NCBI GenBank assembly: GCA_964599375.1
Contig: CAZREW010000010.1
Coordinates: 45,500 to 109,499, forward strand
Length of the DNA stretch: 64,000 nucleotides
Origin: JAUWCL01 sp964599375
Lineage (GTDB): Bacteria; Krumholzibacteriota; Krumholzibacteriia; Krumholzibacteriales; Krumholzibacteriaceae
Reading direction: 5' to 3'
Under the pieces are notes generated by a model. It saw nothing but the letters and a program-made list of their open reading frames with translations, was not told the origin of the DNA and made no database searches. This document shows positions 9,506 through 18,697 of the stretch, piece by piece. The first letter of the stretch is position 1, and every line of letters begins with the position of its first letter. The translations under genes were made by a program, and so were the position numbers.

Positions 9506-10489
9506 ATGGGAAAGGATTACAGAAAAAGGGTACTTCTGACCGGTTCTCTCGGGCAGATAGGCTCAGAGCTGGCATTCGCCCTCGCGGACAGGTACGGGGC
9601 GGAGAATATCGTCACAAGCGATGTCCGGGAGGACAGCCATGGTATACTCGAGGGCGCCGGGAGGTTTTGCGAGCTCGATGTGCTCTCCAGGTCGGATTTC
9701 GATTCGATAGTCAGGGACAACAGGATCGACACGATCTATCACCTTGCCGCACTCCTGTCGGCTGTCGCCGAGGAGAAACCGGAGATGGCCTGGGAGATCA
9801 ACATGGAAGGGCTGGTCAACGCCCTGGAGATCTCGAAGGAGAACGGATGCAGCCTCTTCGTCCCGAGCTCGATCGGGGCGTTCGGACCCGATACTCCTCT
9901 GGACAACACGCCGCAGGATACGATCATGCGCCCCCATTCGATGTACGGGGTGACCAAGGTCGCAGGAGAGCTCCTCTGCGATTACTATCACATGAGATTC
10001 GGGGTCGACACGCGCGGTGTAAGGTTCCCGGGGATCATATCGAGCAAGACACTCCCCGGAGGCGGCACGACGGACTACGCGGTCGAGATCTACTATCACG
10101 CCATACTGTACGGAAACTACACATGCTGCCTGAAGGCCGGTACATCTCTCGATATGATGTACATGCCAGACGCGATCAAGGCGGCGATCGACCTGATGGA
10201 GGCAGATCCTGCCAGTCTCAGGCACCGTAACGCCTTCAACGTGACCGCGATGCATTTCGATCCAGAGAGGATCACGGCGGAGATAAGGAAGCACATCCCC
10301 GCCTTCACGATAGATTTCGAGATCGACCCGGTGAGGCAGGCGATAGCGGATTCGTGGCCGAATTACATGGACGACGGGGCAGCCAGGGAGGAATGGGGTT
10401 GGCGTCCGGAATATGACCTTGCGAGGATGACGGAGGACATGCTGAAAAAGCTGGGGGAGAGATACGGCAGGGGGGAGCTCGAGATATAG
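9506..10489 (+). CDS. tdh: L-threonine 3-dehydrogenase, SDR (GalE-like) type
   Basis: A 327-residue extended short-chain dehydrogenase. The NAD-binding motif is GSLGQIG (Gly13, Gly16, Gly19), and the catalytic pair is Tyr147 and Lys151 (YGVTK). The sequence GVDTRGVRFPGIIS and the immediate neighbour kbl identify it as the short-chain threonine dehydrogenase that oxidises threonine to 2-amino-3-ketobutyrate, rather than UDP-galactose epimerase. Kbl then makes glycine and acetyl-CoA from the product. The 29-nt spacing to kbl supports co-expression. Confidence 0.9.
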   Translation: MGKDYRKRVLLTGSLGQIGSELAFALADRYGAENIVTSDVREDSHGILEGAGRFCELDVLSRSDFDSIVRDNRIDTIYHLAALLSAVAEEKPEMAWEINMEGLVNALEISKENGCSLFVPSSIGAFGPDTPLDNTPQDTIMRPHSMYGVTKVAGELLCDYYHMRFGVDTRGVRFPGIISSKTLPGGGTTDYAVEIYYHAILYGNYTCCLKAGTSLDMMYMPDAIKAAIDLMEADPASLRHRNAFNVTAMHFDPERITAEIRKHIPAFTIDFEIDPVRQAIADSWPNYMDDGAAREEWGWRPEYDLARMTEDMLKKLGERYGRGELEI

Positions 10490-10518
10490 CGAACCGAAGT
10501 GAACGCGAGGAGAGGCAG

Positions 10519-11712
10519 ATGTACAAGATAAAGGAGGAGCTCCGCGAGACCCTCGAAGAGATCAGGGCAGCGGGGCTGTACAAGGAAGAAAGGATAATAG
10601 TGACCGCGCAGAGCGCTGACATCAAGGTCAGCACCGGGGAAGAGGTCCTGAATTTCTGCGCGAACAACTATCTCGGGCTCGCGAACAACGCGGACCTTAT
10701 CGCCGCAGCGAAATCCTCGATGGACACTCACGGGTTCGGCATGTCATCGGTCCGATTCATCTGCGGGACCCAGGACATCCATAAGACGCTCGAGAGCAGG
10801 ATAGCCGAGTTCTTTCAGACCGACGACGCGATCCTCTACACGTCGTGCTTCGACGCCAACGGAGGCCTTTTCGAGGTCCTTCTTTCGGCTGAAGACGCCA
10901 TTATAAGTGACGAGCTTAACCACGCATCGATAATCGACGGCGTGAGACTGTGCAAGGCCAGGCGCTACAGGTACAGGAACAACGATATGGACGATCTGCG
11001 CAAGCAGCTCGAGACCGCGAAGGCCGAGGGCGACGGCAGGATAATGATAGCGACCGACGGAGTATTCTCGATGGACGGGATAATAGCTCGGATCGACAGC
11101 ATATGTGATCTCGCCGACGAGTTCGGAGCCCTGGTGATGGTGGACGATTCTCACGCTACAGGTTTCTTCGGCCCCACGGGAAGGGGAAGCGTGGAATACC
11201 GCGGCGCGCTCGGCAGGGTCGACATCATAACCTCGACGCTCGGGAAGGCGATGGGCGGCGCTTCCGGCGGATTCACTACGGGAAGGCAGGAGATAGTCGA
11301 CCTGCTAAGGCAGAGGTCGCGTCCCTATCTCTTCTCCAACACGCTTGCCCCGGCGCTTGTGGCGGCGGCGATCAGGACGTTCGACATGCTCTCCAGGCCC
11401 AGTCCGATGCTCAAGACTCTCGTCGAAAACACGAAATATTTCAGGGAGAAGATGACCGCTGCCGGTTTTGATATCGTCCCGGGGAGCCATCCGATCGTTC
11501 CAGTCATGCTGGGCGACGCGAAGCTCTCTCAGAACATGGCGGACATGCTGCTCGAGGAGGGGATATATGTGATCGGTTTCTTCTATCCGGTCGTCCCGAA
11601 GGGTAAGGCGAGGATAAGGGTACAGATATCCGCAGCGCACTCACGCGAGCATCTGGACAAGGCAATAAACGCGTTTATTGAAGTTGGAAAAGCACTTGGA
11701 GTGATTACTTAA
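10519..11712 (+). CDS. kbl: Glycine C-acetyltransferase (2-amino-3-ketobutyrate CoA ligase)
   Basis: A 397-residue PLP enzyme of the alpha-oxoamine synthase family. It cleaves 2-amino-3-ketobutyrate with CoA to glycine and acetyl-CoA. The PLP lysine is Lys243 in STLGKAMGG, the conserved DDSHATGFFG motif is present, and the length matches Kbl (about 398). BioF and HemA share the fold, but the adjacent tdh makes Kbl the clear choice. GAGGAGAGG upstream of ATG 10519 is a good ribosome-binding site. It is followed 22 nt later by hppA. Confidence 0.93.
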   Translation: MYKIKEELRETLEEIRAAGLYKEERIIVTAQSADIKVSTGEEVLNFCANNYLGLANNADLIAAAKSSMDTHGFGMSSVRFICGTQDIHKTLESRIAEFFQTDDAILYTSCFDANGGLFEVLLSAEDAIISDELNHASIIDGVRLCKARRYRYRNNDMDDLRKQLETAKAEGDGRIMIATDGVFSMDGIIARIDSICDLADEFGALVMVDDSHATGFFGPTGRGSVEYRGALGRVDIITSTLGKAMGGASGGFTTGRQEIVDLLRQRSRPYLFSNTLAPALVAAAIRTFDMLSRPSPMLKTLVENTKYFREKMTAAGFDIVPGSHPIVPVMLGDAKLSQNMADMLLEEGIYVIGFFYPVVPKGKARIRVQISAAHSREHLDKAINAFIEVGKALGVIT

Positions 11713-11734
11713 CGCACATTATCAGGAGGTTCCG

Positions 11735-13720
11735 ATGTCTTTGGGCCTGGAGCAGGTGACAGGGTTTATACCGTGGGTCGGAGTCGCGGGTCTGATCTTC
11801 TCAATCGGCGCGTACTTCCATATGAAGCGAAATCCCGCCGGTAACGAGCTTATGCAGAAGATAGCCGGAAAGATCCACGCCGGCGCGTTCGTGTTCCTCA
11901 GGAGGGAATACCAGATAATCCTGGTGTTCATGGCAGTCGTTTTCGCCGCCCTGACATTCACCCCGGGACTGGGCGTAAAGACGGCGGGCGCATTCCTGAC
12001 TGGCGCGCTCTGTTCGATGAGCGCAGGTGTCCTGGGGATGGAAGCGGCCACGAGAGCGGCCGTAAGGGCGACGCAGGGGGCAAAGGACGGGGGGATCGGA
12101 AAGGCGCTGATGATAGCGTTCGGAGGCGGCTCTGTGATGGGAGTGGCCGTGGCCGCGCTTGGCGTAATCGGCCTCGGGTTCTATTTTCTCTTCACGAGGG
12201 ATCCGAGGATCATCAACGGTTTCGCAATGGGAGCGAGCTCGATCGCCCTGTTCGCCAGGGTAGGCGGAGGCGTCTACACAAAGAGCGCCGACGTCGGCGC
12301 CGACCTGGTCGGAAAGATAGAGGCCCACATCCCTGAGGACGATCCGAGGAACCCGGGAGTCATCGCCGACAATGTCGGCGACAACGTGGGCGACACAGCC
12401 GGCATGGGCGCAGACCTCTTCGAGAGCTATGTGGGCAGTGTGGTCGCCACCATGGCGATAGGCGCCACGTTCGCAGCCGGAGAGATCGCCGGAAGGATGG
12501 CACTTCCGCTCGTTCTGATAACTATCGGTCTCGTAGCCTCGATCGTCGGGATCCTGTCGATCTCTGGCCTCAAGAAGGTCGGTCCCCAGTCGGCATTGCG
12601 CTACAGCTTCTATATTTCGGTGTTCCTGTTCATAATCGGCGCATGGTTCGCCGCCAGGCAGGTCATCGGTACGATAGAGCCTTTCTGGGCGGTCCTCGCC
12701 GGGATCCTTGCGGGAGTCCTGATAGGCGCCGAAAGCGAGTACTTCACCTCCGGGCCCCCGGTCAGGAAGGTCGCCCGTGCGAGCGAGACAGGGCCCGCGA
12801 CGAATATCATCACGGGTCTGGCAACCGGGTACGAGAGCGTCATTCTTCCGGTGATCACCCTTGCCGGGGCGATGTACGTCGCCTACACATTCGGGGGAGG
12901 GCTCTACGGGATAGCCATCTCTGCGGTGGGCATGCTGTCAACGATCGGTATTGTCATGTCCACGGATTCTTACGGCCCTATAGCGGACAACGCGGGCGGG
13001 ATCGCCGAGATGTCGGGCGCGGGGCCTGAGATCAGGAAGATCACCGACAAGCTAGATTCGATCGGAAACACTACCGCTGCCGTTGGAAAAGGTTTTGCGA
13101 TAGGGTCCGCAGCGCTCACGGCACTGGCGCTCTTCAGCGCCTACCAGAGGACAGTAGGTATCAATATAATCAACCTCGTGGATGTAAAGACGGTGATCGG
13201 GCTGCTGCTCGGGGCGATGATGCCGTTCATAATCGCCTCTATGACGATGAATGGAGTCGGCAGAGCGGCGAACAAGATGGTGATCGAGATAAGGCGGCAG
13301 TTCCGCGAGATCAAGGGGCTGATGGAAGGGCAGGCCGAGCCGGAAACGGAAAAGTGCATAGATATCGTTACCAGGTCGGCGCTGCGGGAGATGATCGTCC
13401 CAGGCTGCCTCGCCGTGGTAGCGCCGCTCGTGATCGGTCTGGTGCTGGGGGCCGAAGCCCTCGGAGGATTCCTCGCCGGAGCGACGGCGACCGGTGTGCT
13501 GACAGGCATATTCATGTCTAACGCCGGAGGGACCTGGGACAACGCGAAGAAATACATCGAGGAGGGGAACCTCGGCGGAAAGGGAACGCCCACTCATGAG
13601 GCGGCCATCGTCGGCGACACGGTAGGCGACCCGCTGAAGGACACCTCCGGGCCGAGCATGAACATCCTGATAAAGCTGATGTCGGTCGTAGCGCTCGTGT
13701 TCGCGCCTATCTTCATGTAA
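11735..13720 (+). CDS. hppA: K+-dependent membrane pyrophosphatase (H+ or Na+ pump)
   Basis: A 661-residue polytopic membrane protein with about 16 membrane segments that couples pyrophosphate hydrolysis to ion export. The acidic substrate site is seen in DVGADLVGK and DNVGDNVGD (around residues 188-222), and a second acidic site (GDTVGDPLKD) lies near the C-terminus. In GNTTAAVGKG (444-453) Ala448 and Gly451 take the positions that are Lys and Thr in K+-independent enzymes, so this should be the K+-requiring class. H+ versus Na+ specificity cannot be fixed from this alone. CAGGAGG 5 nt before ATG 11735 is an excellent ribosome-binding site. It is the last gene of a five-gene run. Confidence 0.95.
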   Translation: MSLGLEQVTGFIPWVGVAGLIFSIGAYFHMKRNPAGNELMQKIAGKIHAGAFVFLRREYQIILVFMAVVFAALTFTPGLGVKTAGAFLTGALCSMSAGVLGMEAATRAAVRATQGAKDGGIGKALMIAFGGGSVMGVAVAALGVIGLGFYFLFTRDPRIINGFAMGASSIALFARVGGGVYTKSADVGADLVGKIEAHIPEDDPRNPGVIADNVGDNVGDTAGMGADLFESYVGSVVATMAIGATFAAGEIAGRMALPLVLITIGLVASIVGILSISGLKKVGPQSALRYSFYISVFLFIIGAWFAARQVIGTIEPFWAVLAGILAGVLIGAESEYFTSGPPVRKVARASETGPATNIITGLATGYESVILPVITLAGAMYVAYTFGGGLYGIAISAVGMLSTIGIVMSTDSYGPIADNAGGIAEMSGAGPEIRKITDKLDSIGNTTAAVGKGFAIGSAALTALALFSAYQRTVGINIINLVDVKTVIGLLLGAMMPFIIASMTMNGVGRAANKMVIEIRRQFREIKGLMEGQAEPETEKCIDIVTRSALREMIVPGCLAVVAPLVIGLVLGAEALGGFLAGATATGVLTGIFMSNAGGTWDNAKKYIEEGNLGGKGTPTHEAAIVGDTVGDPLKDTSGPSMNILIKLMSVVALVFAPIFM

Positions 13721-13746
13721 ACGCCGCTCAGTCCATAGATCGATGA

Positions 13747-13782
13747 ACGGGTCTCCCGAAAGGCGGGAGACCCGTTTTTTTT
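13747..13782 (+). terminator. Rho-independent terminator after hppA
   Basis: A perfect 12-bp stem (ACGGGTCTCCCG at 13747-13758 with CGGGAGACCCGT at 13764-13775), a 5-nt loop and a run of eight T. It closes the amidase-to-hppA run and separates it from ychF. Confidence 0.92.
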
Positions 13783-13849
13783 CGCTGTTTACACCCGGGA
13801 AACCGTGGCATAGACTGATACCAGCTTCGCATTACTTGTTGTGCCTCGC

Positions 13850-13859
13850 GGAGGTGATC
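13850..13859 (+). promoter_or_regulatory. Ribosome-binding site that fixes the TTG start of ychF
   Basis: GGAGGTGATC is a near-perfect complement of the 16S anti-Shine-Dalgarno. It lies 5 nt before TTG 13860. Longer in-frame extensions begin inside the hppA terminator and can be excluded. Confidence 0.85.
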
Positions 13860-14939
13860 TTGGCTTTTACGATAGGCATTCTCGGCCTGCCGAACGTCGG
13901 GAAATCGACCCTGCTTAACGCGCTGTCCAGAGCCGGCGCCGAGGCGTCCAACTATCCTTTCTGCACGATCGAATGCAACAGGGGCGTCGTCGCGGTACCG
14001 GACGAGAGACTCGCCAGGCTGGCAGGCCTTCTCGGTCCCGGGGAAGTGATCCCGTCGACGATCACTTACGTCGACATCGCCGGCCTGGTCGAAGGTGCCA
14101 GCAGGGGAGAGGGCCTTGGAAACAAGTTTCTCCATCACGTGAGGGAGGCGACGATACTCGCGCACGTGCTTAGATGCTTCGAGGACGCAGATGTCAGCCA
14201 TGTCCTGGGAGAAGTAGATCCGGTCAGGGACGTCAGCATCGTAGAGACGGAGCTCTTCCTGGCCGACCTCGAGAGGATCGATGCATGGATATCGAAGGAG
14301 AAGGTCAGGGCTAAGGCGATGAAGAAGGGAGAGCGCAGCGACCTCGATTTCCTCGAGCATGTCAGGGGGAAGATCGCCTCTGGAGAAAAGGTCCTCAGGG
14401 ACGACGTATCCACAAAAGAAAAGGATATCTTTGACAGGCTTCAACTTCTGACCTCCAAGCCGGTCATCTATGTGCTGAACTCCGGCGAGGAAGGCGAGGC
14501 AGGAAGATGCATGGAAATGGTGGAAAAACTCGGGCCGAACCGGGCGATAATGATCTCCGCCCGCCTCGAGAAAGAACTTTCGGATCTTCCTGACGAAGAG
14601 CGCTTCGAGTTTATGAAGGAGATGGGGATATCTGGCGAGGCAAGGGACAGGTTCATCGAAAAATGTCATTCTCTACTGGGGATGATAAGATACTACACAT
14701 CGGCGCACGGCAAGCTGCAGGCCTGGTCCATCCCCGCCGGGACAAAGGCTCCGGCGGCAGCTGGGATCATACATACTGACATGGAGAAGGGGTTCATCCG
14801 GGCGAAGGTCATGAGTTACGGCGATCTGGTGGAGTACGGTTCGCAGGCCGAGGTCCAGCATCACGGGCACCTCCGGACAGAGGGGCACGAATACGTGATA
14901 CAGGACGGGGACGTAATAGAGTTCATGTTCAACAGGTGA
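13860..14939 (+). CDS. ychF: Ribosome-binding GTPase/ATPase YchF (Obg family)
   Basis: A 359-residue cytoplasmic P-loop NTPase, nearly the same length as YchF/OLA1 (about 363). G1 is GLPNVGKST (residues 9-17). G3 is DIAGLVEGAS. The C-terminal TGS domain ends IQDGDVIEFMFNR, the usual YchF ending. The protein binds ribosomes and prefers ATP in characterised members. The initiation codon is TTG 13860. The stop abuts the archease gene (GTG/ATG within 1-4 nt), so ychF, archease and rtcB are likely one transcript. Confidence 0.93.
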   Translation: MAFTIGILGLPNVGKSTLLNALSRAGAEASNYPFCTIECNRGVVAVPDERLARLAGLLGPGEVIPSTITYVDIAGLVEGASRGEGLGNKFLHHVREATILAHVLRCFEDADVSHVLGEVDPVRDVSIVETELFLADLERIDAWISKEKVRAKAMKKGERSDLDFLEHVRGKIASGEKVLRDDVSTKEKDIFDRLQLLTSKPVIYVLNSGEEGEAGRCMEMVEKLGPNRAIMISARLEKELSDLPDEERFEFMKEMGISGEARDRFIEKCHSLLGMIRYYTSAHGKLQAWSIPAGTKAPAAAGIIHTDMEKGFIRAKVMSYGDLVEYGSQAEVQHHGHLRTEGHEYVIQDGDVIEFMFNR

Positions 14940-14942
14940 GTG

Positions 14943-15380
14943 ATGGCAGAGAGGGGACACGAATCGCTCGAACATGCCGCGGATATGGGGATCCGTGGTT
15001 GGGGCGAGACTCCGGCCGAGGCCTTCGAGGAGACAGCTTTCGCCATGTTCGACCTGATAATGGACAGGCGGGGTACTGAACCGGAAAACGACTATTACCT
15101 GTCCATCGGAGGAAGAGACCTCACCGGCATGCTCGTGGAATTCCTCAATGAGCTCCTGTCGCTGGCAGACATAGAGGATTCCGCTTTTGTCTCTGTGAGG
15201 ATAGAGAGGCTTGAAGATGACGGCGGGGCGTACGATCTCGATGCGGTCGTCGGAGGCATCCCGCGCGACAGGTGCCGGAAAAGGCTGCTTTCCGAGGTAA
15301 AGGCGGCGACTTGGTACGGCGCGTCGGTCGAACGAGAGAAGGGCGGCCGGTGGGTAGCCGGCTGCGTAGTCGATCTTTGA
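14943..15380 (+). CDS. Archease, RtcB activator
   Basis: A 145-residue archease-family protein (ESLEHAADMGIRGWG at the N-terminus, GMLVEFLNELL in the middle, and an A-T-W-Y-G strand near the end). Archease promotes guanylylation and turnover of the RNA ligase RtcB through metal-binding acidic residues (for example Asp14 in HAADMG). It sits directly before rtcB. Translation may start at GTG 14940 or ATG 14943; I use the ATG. Confidence 0.88.
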   Translation: MAERGHESLEHAADMGIRGWGETPAEAFEETAFAMFDLIMDRRGTEPENDYYLSIGGRDLTGMLVEFLNELLSLADIEDSAFVSVRIERLEDDGGAYDLDAVVGGIPRDRCRKRLLSEVKAATWYGASVEREKGGRWVAGCVVDL

Positions 15381-15403
15381 TCCATGAAGAAAAGCCGAAG
15401 GCC

Positions 15404-16855
15404 ATGAAAGTCGAGGTCAGGAAGATCGGCGGGTTCCTCTGGGAGATCCCACGCTCGGGCGATATGTTTGTCCCGGGGCGCATCTACGCCGACGATGAGT
15501 CGATGAGATTCCTGCTCGAGGAAAGCAGGACGAAACAGTGGGACGCTCTCGCTCAGGTGCGCAACGTGGCATGCCTTCCCGGGATCGTCGGAGCCTCGAT
15601 GGCCATGGCCGACATACATCCGGGGTACGGTTTCCCGATAGGTGGCGTGGGCGCCTTCGATCCGGGCGAGGGAGTCGTGAGCATCGCGGGGGTCGGGTTC
15701 GACATAAACTGCGGCGTAAGGTCGATGGTCATCGATGTGCCGAAGGAGAGGGTCGAGCTCAACCGAGAGAGGATTGCCGATGAGCTCTTTCAGTCAGTAC
15801 CTGCGGGGATGGGATCGACAGGGGCTCTGAGGCTCTCCGTCCGGGAGATCGATATGGTCCTCAGGGAAGGCGCCGCTTTCGCGCTGGAACGTGGATACGG
15901 AGTCGAAGAGGACCTCGAGTATATCGAGGAAGGGGGTGCGGTGGACGGAGCGGACCCGGAGGCTGTCAGCCCGAGAGCCAAGGAGAGACAGCTCAGGCAG
16001 GTAGGGACACTTGGTTCGGGGAACCATTACCTGGAGGTCCAGTACCTCGACGAGATCTTCGACGGGAAAGCCGCCGCAGCATTCGGGCTCTCCGAAGGAG
16101 GGATCGTGGTCAGCATACACACCGGAAGCAGAGCCCTGGGTCACCAGATCGGGACGGATTACCAGTCGGTCCTGAGGAAGGCCTCGCAGAAGTACGGGAT
16201 ACCGCTGCCGGAGAGCGAACTGATAGCCGCCCCCATCCAGAGCCCCGAAGGCAGGAGATATATCTCCGCTGTGAGGGCCGGGATAAACTGTGCGTTTGCC
16301 AACAGGCAGGCGATCTCCGGCCTGGTGCGCGATGTGTTCAAGAGGTTCTTTCATCTGAGCGACGCTCAGATCCGTACTCTTTATGAAGTCGGGCACAACA
16401 ACCTCAAGATGGAGACGCACGAGACGCCGGGCGGGCGCAGGAACCTTCTCGTTCACAGGAAGGGCGCTACGAGGGCGTTCGCGGCCGGGCGGGACGAGTT
16501 GCCCGCGCGGTACCGCGAGGTCGGGCAGCCGGTGCTCGTGGGCGGCACGATGGGAACGTCGTCATTTATCCTCACGGGCACAGAGCAGGGTATGGCCGAT
16601 ACCTTCGGAAGCGCCGTGCACGGGGCGGGGAGGATCAAGTCAAGGAAGCAGGCGCTTCGTGATTACCGTGGAGGAGACGTCATCGATGACCTGGCATCCT
16701 CGGGCATAATCGTGCGCACCCACAGCCGGAAAGGCGCAGCGGAAGAAGCGCCCGGCGCTTATAAGGATGTCGAGCGTGTCGTGGCGATAATGGAAGGCGC
16801 CGGTGTAAACCGTCGCGTAGCCAGGCTGCACCCGATGATATGCATCAAGGGATGA
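15404..16855 (+). CDS. rtcB: RNA-splicing ligase RtcB
   Basis: A 483-residue GTP-dependent RNA ligase that joins 2',3'-cyclic phosphate or 3'-phosphate ends to 5'-OH ends. It acts in RNA repair in bacteria and tRNA splicing elsewhere. Metal-site motifs seen include DINCGVR (Asp100, Cys103), GSGNHYLEVQ, HTGSRALGHQ and GHNN. The guanylate-accepting histidine is probably His406 in SAVHGAGR, matching His404 of the Pyrococcus enzyme. The start at ATG 15404 gives the normal length; the Shine-Dalgarno is weak. The stop codon directly abuts the end of the convergent transglutaminase gene. Confidence 0.95.
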   Translation: MKVEVRKIGGFLWEIPRSGDMFVPGRIYADDESMRFLLEESRTKQWDALAQVRNVACLPGIVGASMAMADIHPGYGFPIGGVGAFDPGEGVVSIAGVGFDINCGVRSMVIDVPKERVELNRERIADELFQSVPAGMGSTGALRLSVREIDMVLREGAAFALERGYGVEEDLEYIEEGGAVDGADPEAVSPRAKERQLRQVGTLGSGNHYLEVQYLDEIFDGKAAAAFGLSEGGIVVSIHTGSRALGHQIGTDYQSVLRKASQKYGIPLPESELIAAPIQSPEGRRYISAVRAGINCAFANRQAISGLVRDVFKRFFHLSDAQIRTLYEVGHNNLKMETHETPGGRRNLLVHRKGATRAFAAGRDELPARYREVGQPVLVGGTMGTSSFILTGTEQGMADTFGSAVHGAGRIKSRKQALRDYRGGDVIDDLASSGIIVRTHSRKGAAEEAPGAYKDVERVVAIMEGAGVNRRVARLHPMICIKG

Positions 16856-18490
16856 TCAGTCGTCCCCGCATCTGAGCTTGAGCATCAGCGTCTCTCTGGT
16901 CGTATCCGCGAGTGGCTCCCATTCGGCGATGCTTTCCATACGCACCGTACACTTTCCAGAAGATACCCATCGGCTCTCATGGTTGTAGCTCCATCCGAGA
17001 TACTCGGACCCTCCCGCGCCCTCCGTGGTGATAAGGAACCTGTTCGATATCCCCCCGAAGGCAGCGCCCTGGTCGGCAGGAAGGTCCCTGTCGCCGGCGT
17101 TGGCGTCTACGGGCACCCAGCCGTACCCGGGCAGATAGATCTCGTTCCACCTGTGGAAGACATCGTCGTAGCTCGCGTCGTCACCCCTGACGACGAGGGA
17201 CCCGACGTACCTCGCTGGAACGCCGGCGGCTCTGCAGAGAGCGATGAGCGAAAAGGTGTACTCGGAGCAGGAGCCGTTTTTTCTTTCCAGGACCGTCGGG
17301 GCGGTGTTCCAGCCGCCGGCCAGCTTGTACTCCATATTCTCTATCAGGTACTGGTAGAGCCTGCGTGCCTTCCAGTAAAGGTTCTTTTCGTCTCCCACGG
17401 CATTCTCCACTATCCCCTTGATGTACGGATTGGTGATGTCGTACTTGATGTCGTCGGCGAGGTATTTCTCCCTTACCTCCTTCGGTATCCTGTCACCGAC
17501 CTTCTCCGGCCTGATGAAATACCGGATCGCTGATGCCTCGACGGCCACTTTCATGGTCGCTTCCACGGAAACACCCGGCTCCAGCCCTTCGAATGAGAAA
17601 GAGGCTACCTTCTGCTTCCAGCGGTCTTCCATGAAAACCGGCACGGGGCTGAACTCCGGATCGGCGAGGAGCTTCTGACCGGGCCTGTCGGATGGGACCG
17701 CGAAGAAGATGTCGAGGCTCTCGATCCTTCCGGTGCCGATAGCGTACGCCTCGGTGGTGAAATCGACTAAGGCCCTCCTGGGGTCGCTTGTCCTGTAGAG
17801 TTCATCGTCGAGCGTCACAAGTGTGTAGATCGCATCGTCCTGGTAATCGGCGTTGAGAAGGAAGCCGTCCTTCCAGGTTATTCCCCAGGCAAAAGGGCCA
17901 GGCGCCTCGAGTATCTGGACTACCATGCCCCTGACGGGATCTATCATATAGATGCAGTCCCTGATCCGGTCGGAGCACCAGAGATATCCGCCACCGAATA
18001 CGATCGATCGTGGATCGGTCGCCGGGGCGCGGAAGGAGACGATCGTCGTCCCGTCAGCGGGATCTATGTTGAGGATCATGTCTGTCGAGTTGTCGCATAT
18101 CCAGAGGTTCGCGCCGTTCCAGGCGATCCCGGTCGGGCCGGGAGTGGGCGATTCGAGCGTCTTTACCGTCTGGCCTGTCTCCGGGTCGGTGGCGTAGATC
18201 GCTCCGCTTCCGGGGTCGGTGCTCCAGAGGAGGGAGCCGTCCCAGGCTAGCCCGGAAGGGAACCAGCCGGGGGATTCTATCTCGCGCAGCGTCCTGCCGG
18301 AGACGGGATCGATCTCGTAGAACAGGTCGGCCTTTCGGTCGGCGACCCAGAGGGCGCTGCCGGTCCATGCGATCCCGGTTGGGTGACTGATCTCGAGGGG
18401 GATCTTGTGGTCAACGTCTCCAGGGGCCGCGTAAACGGCCGAGAAAACGGCGAGGAGCAAGAGCGCTGTCAGGGATATCTTACGGATCAT
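16856..18490 (-). CDS. Secreted NHL/SMP-30-like propeller plus transglutaminase-like protein
   Basis: A 544-residue exported protein. A signal peptide (ISLTALLLLAVFSAVYA) is followed by about six repeats of the type GIAWNGANLWICDNSTD (about residues 25-250), a Vgb/SMP-30-like beta-propeller. A transglutaminase-like cysteine-protease domain follows (about 340-500): Cys408 in GSCSEYTF, His in FHRWNEIYL and Asp in VPVDANAG give the Cys-His-Asp triad. Enzymes of this fold can be peptidases, amidases or cross-linking enzymes. The propeller may position a substrate. It is a single gene, divergent from ggt. Confidence 0.8.
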   Translation of the reverse strand: MIRKISLTALLLLAVFSAVYAAPGDVDHKIPLEISHPTGIAWTGSALWVADRKADLFYEIDPVSGRTLREIESPGWFPSGLAWDGSLLWSTDPGSGAIYATDPETGQTVKTLESPTPGPTGIAWNGANLWICDNSTDMILNIDPADGTTIVSFRAPATDPRSIVFGGGYLWCSDRIRDCIYMIDPVRGMVVQILEAPGPFAWGITWKDGFLLNADYQDDAIYTLVTLDDELYRTSDPRRALVDFTTEAYAIGTGRIESLDIFFAVPSDRPGQKLLADPEFSPVPVFMEDRWKQKVASFSFEGLEPGVSVEATMKVAVEASAIRYFIRPEKVGDRIPKEVREKYLADDIKYDITNPYIKGIVENAVGDEKNLYWKARRLYQYLIENMEYKLAGGWNTAPTVLERKNGSCSEYTFSLIALCRAAGVPARYVGSLVVRGDDASYDDVFHRWNEIYLPGYGWVPVDANAGDRDLPADQGAAFGGISNRFLITTEGAGGSEYLGWSYNHESRWVSSGKCTVRMESIAEWEPLADTTRETLMLKLRCGDD

Positions 18491-18611
18491 ATCCTTTCCT
18501 CCTGTCGCGGAAAAGTTTTGGGCGGCTGAAGTTCGGGATCGATTCTAAGGGAAATCCCGATCCCGGGTCAATAGCATCGATGTTCTCTCTTAATCCGCTG
18601 TACTTTACGTG

Positions 18612-18640
18612 TTTACAAACGGGAAAAGGGGTGATAGAAT
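18612..18640 (+). promoter_or_regulatory. Promoter of ggt
   Basis: TTTACA (18612-18617), a 17-nt spacer and TAGAAT (18635-18640), each 5 of 6 to consensus. The predicted transcription start near 18647 leaves a leader of about 50 nt before the ggt start. The 18491-18697 gap separates two divergent genes and holds nothing else recognisable. Confidence 0.6.
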
Positions 18641-18697
18641 AATGTTCAAGGCAGTTCAGTAGAATGATTCGAGGCACCAGACGCAGGAATACTGCAG

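Noticed and set aside
13743..13859. In-frame extension of ychF to an ATG at 13743
   Set aside because: It would start within the hppA terminator. A perfect ribosome-binding site before TTG 13860 and the normal YchF length argue against it.
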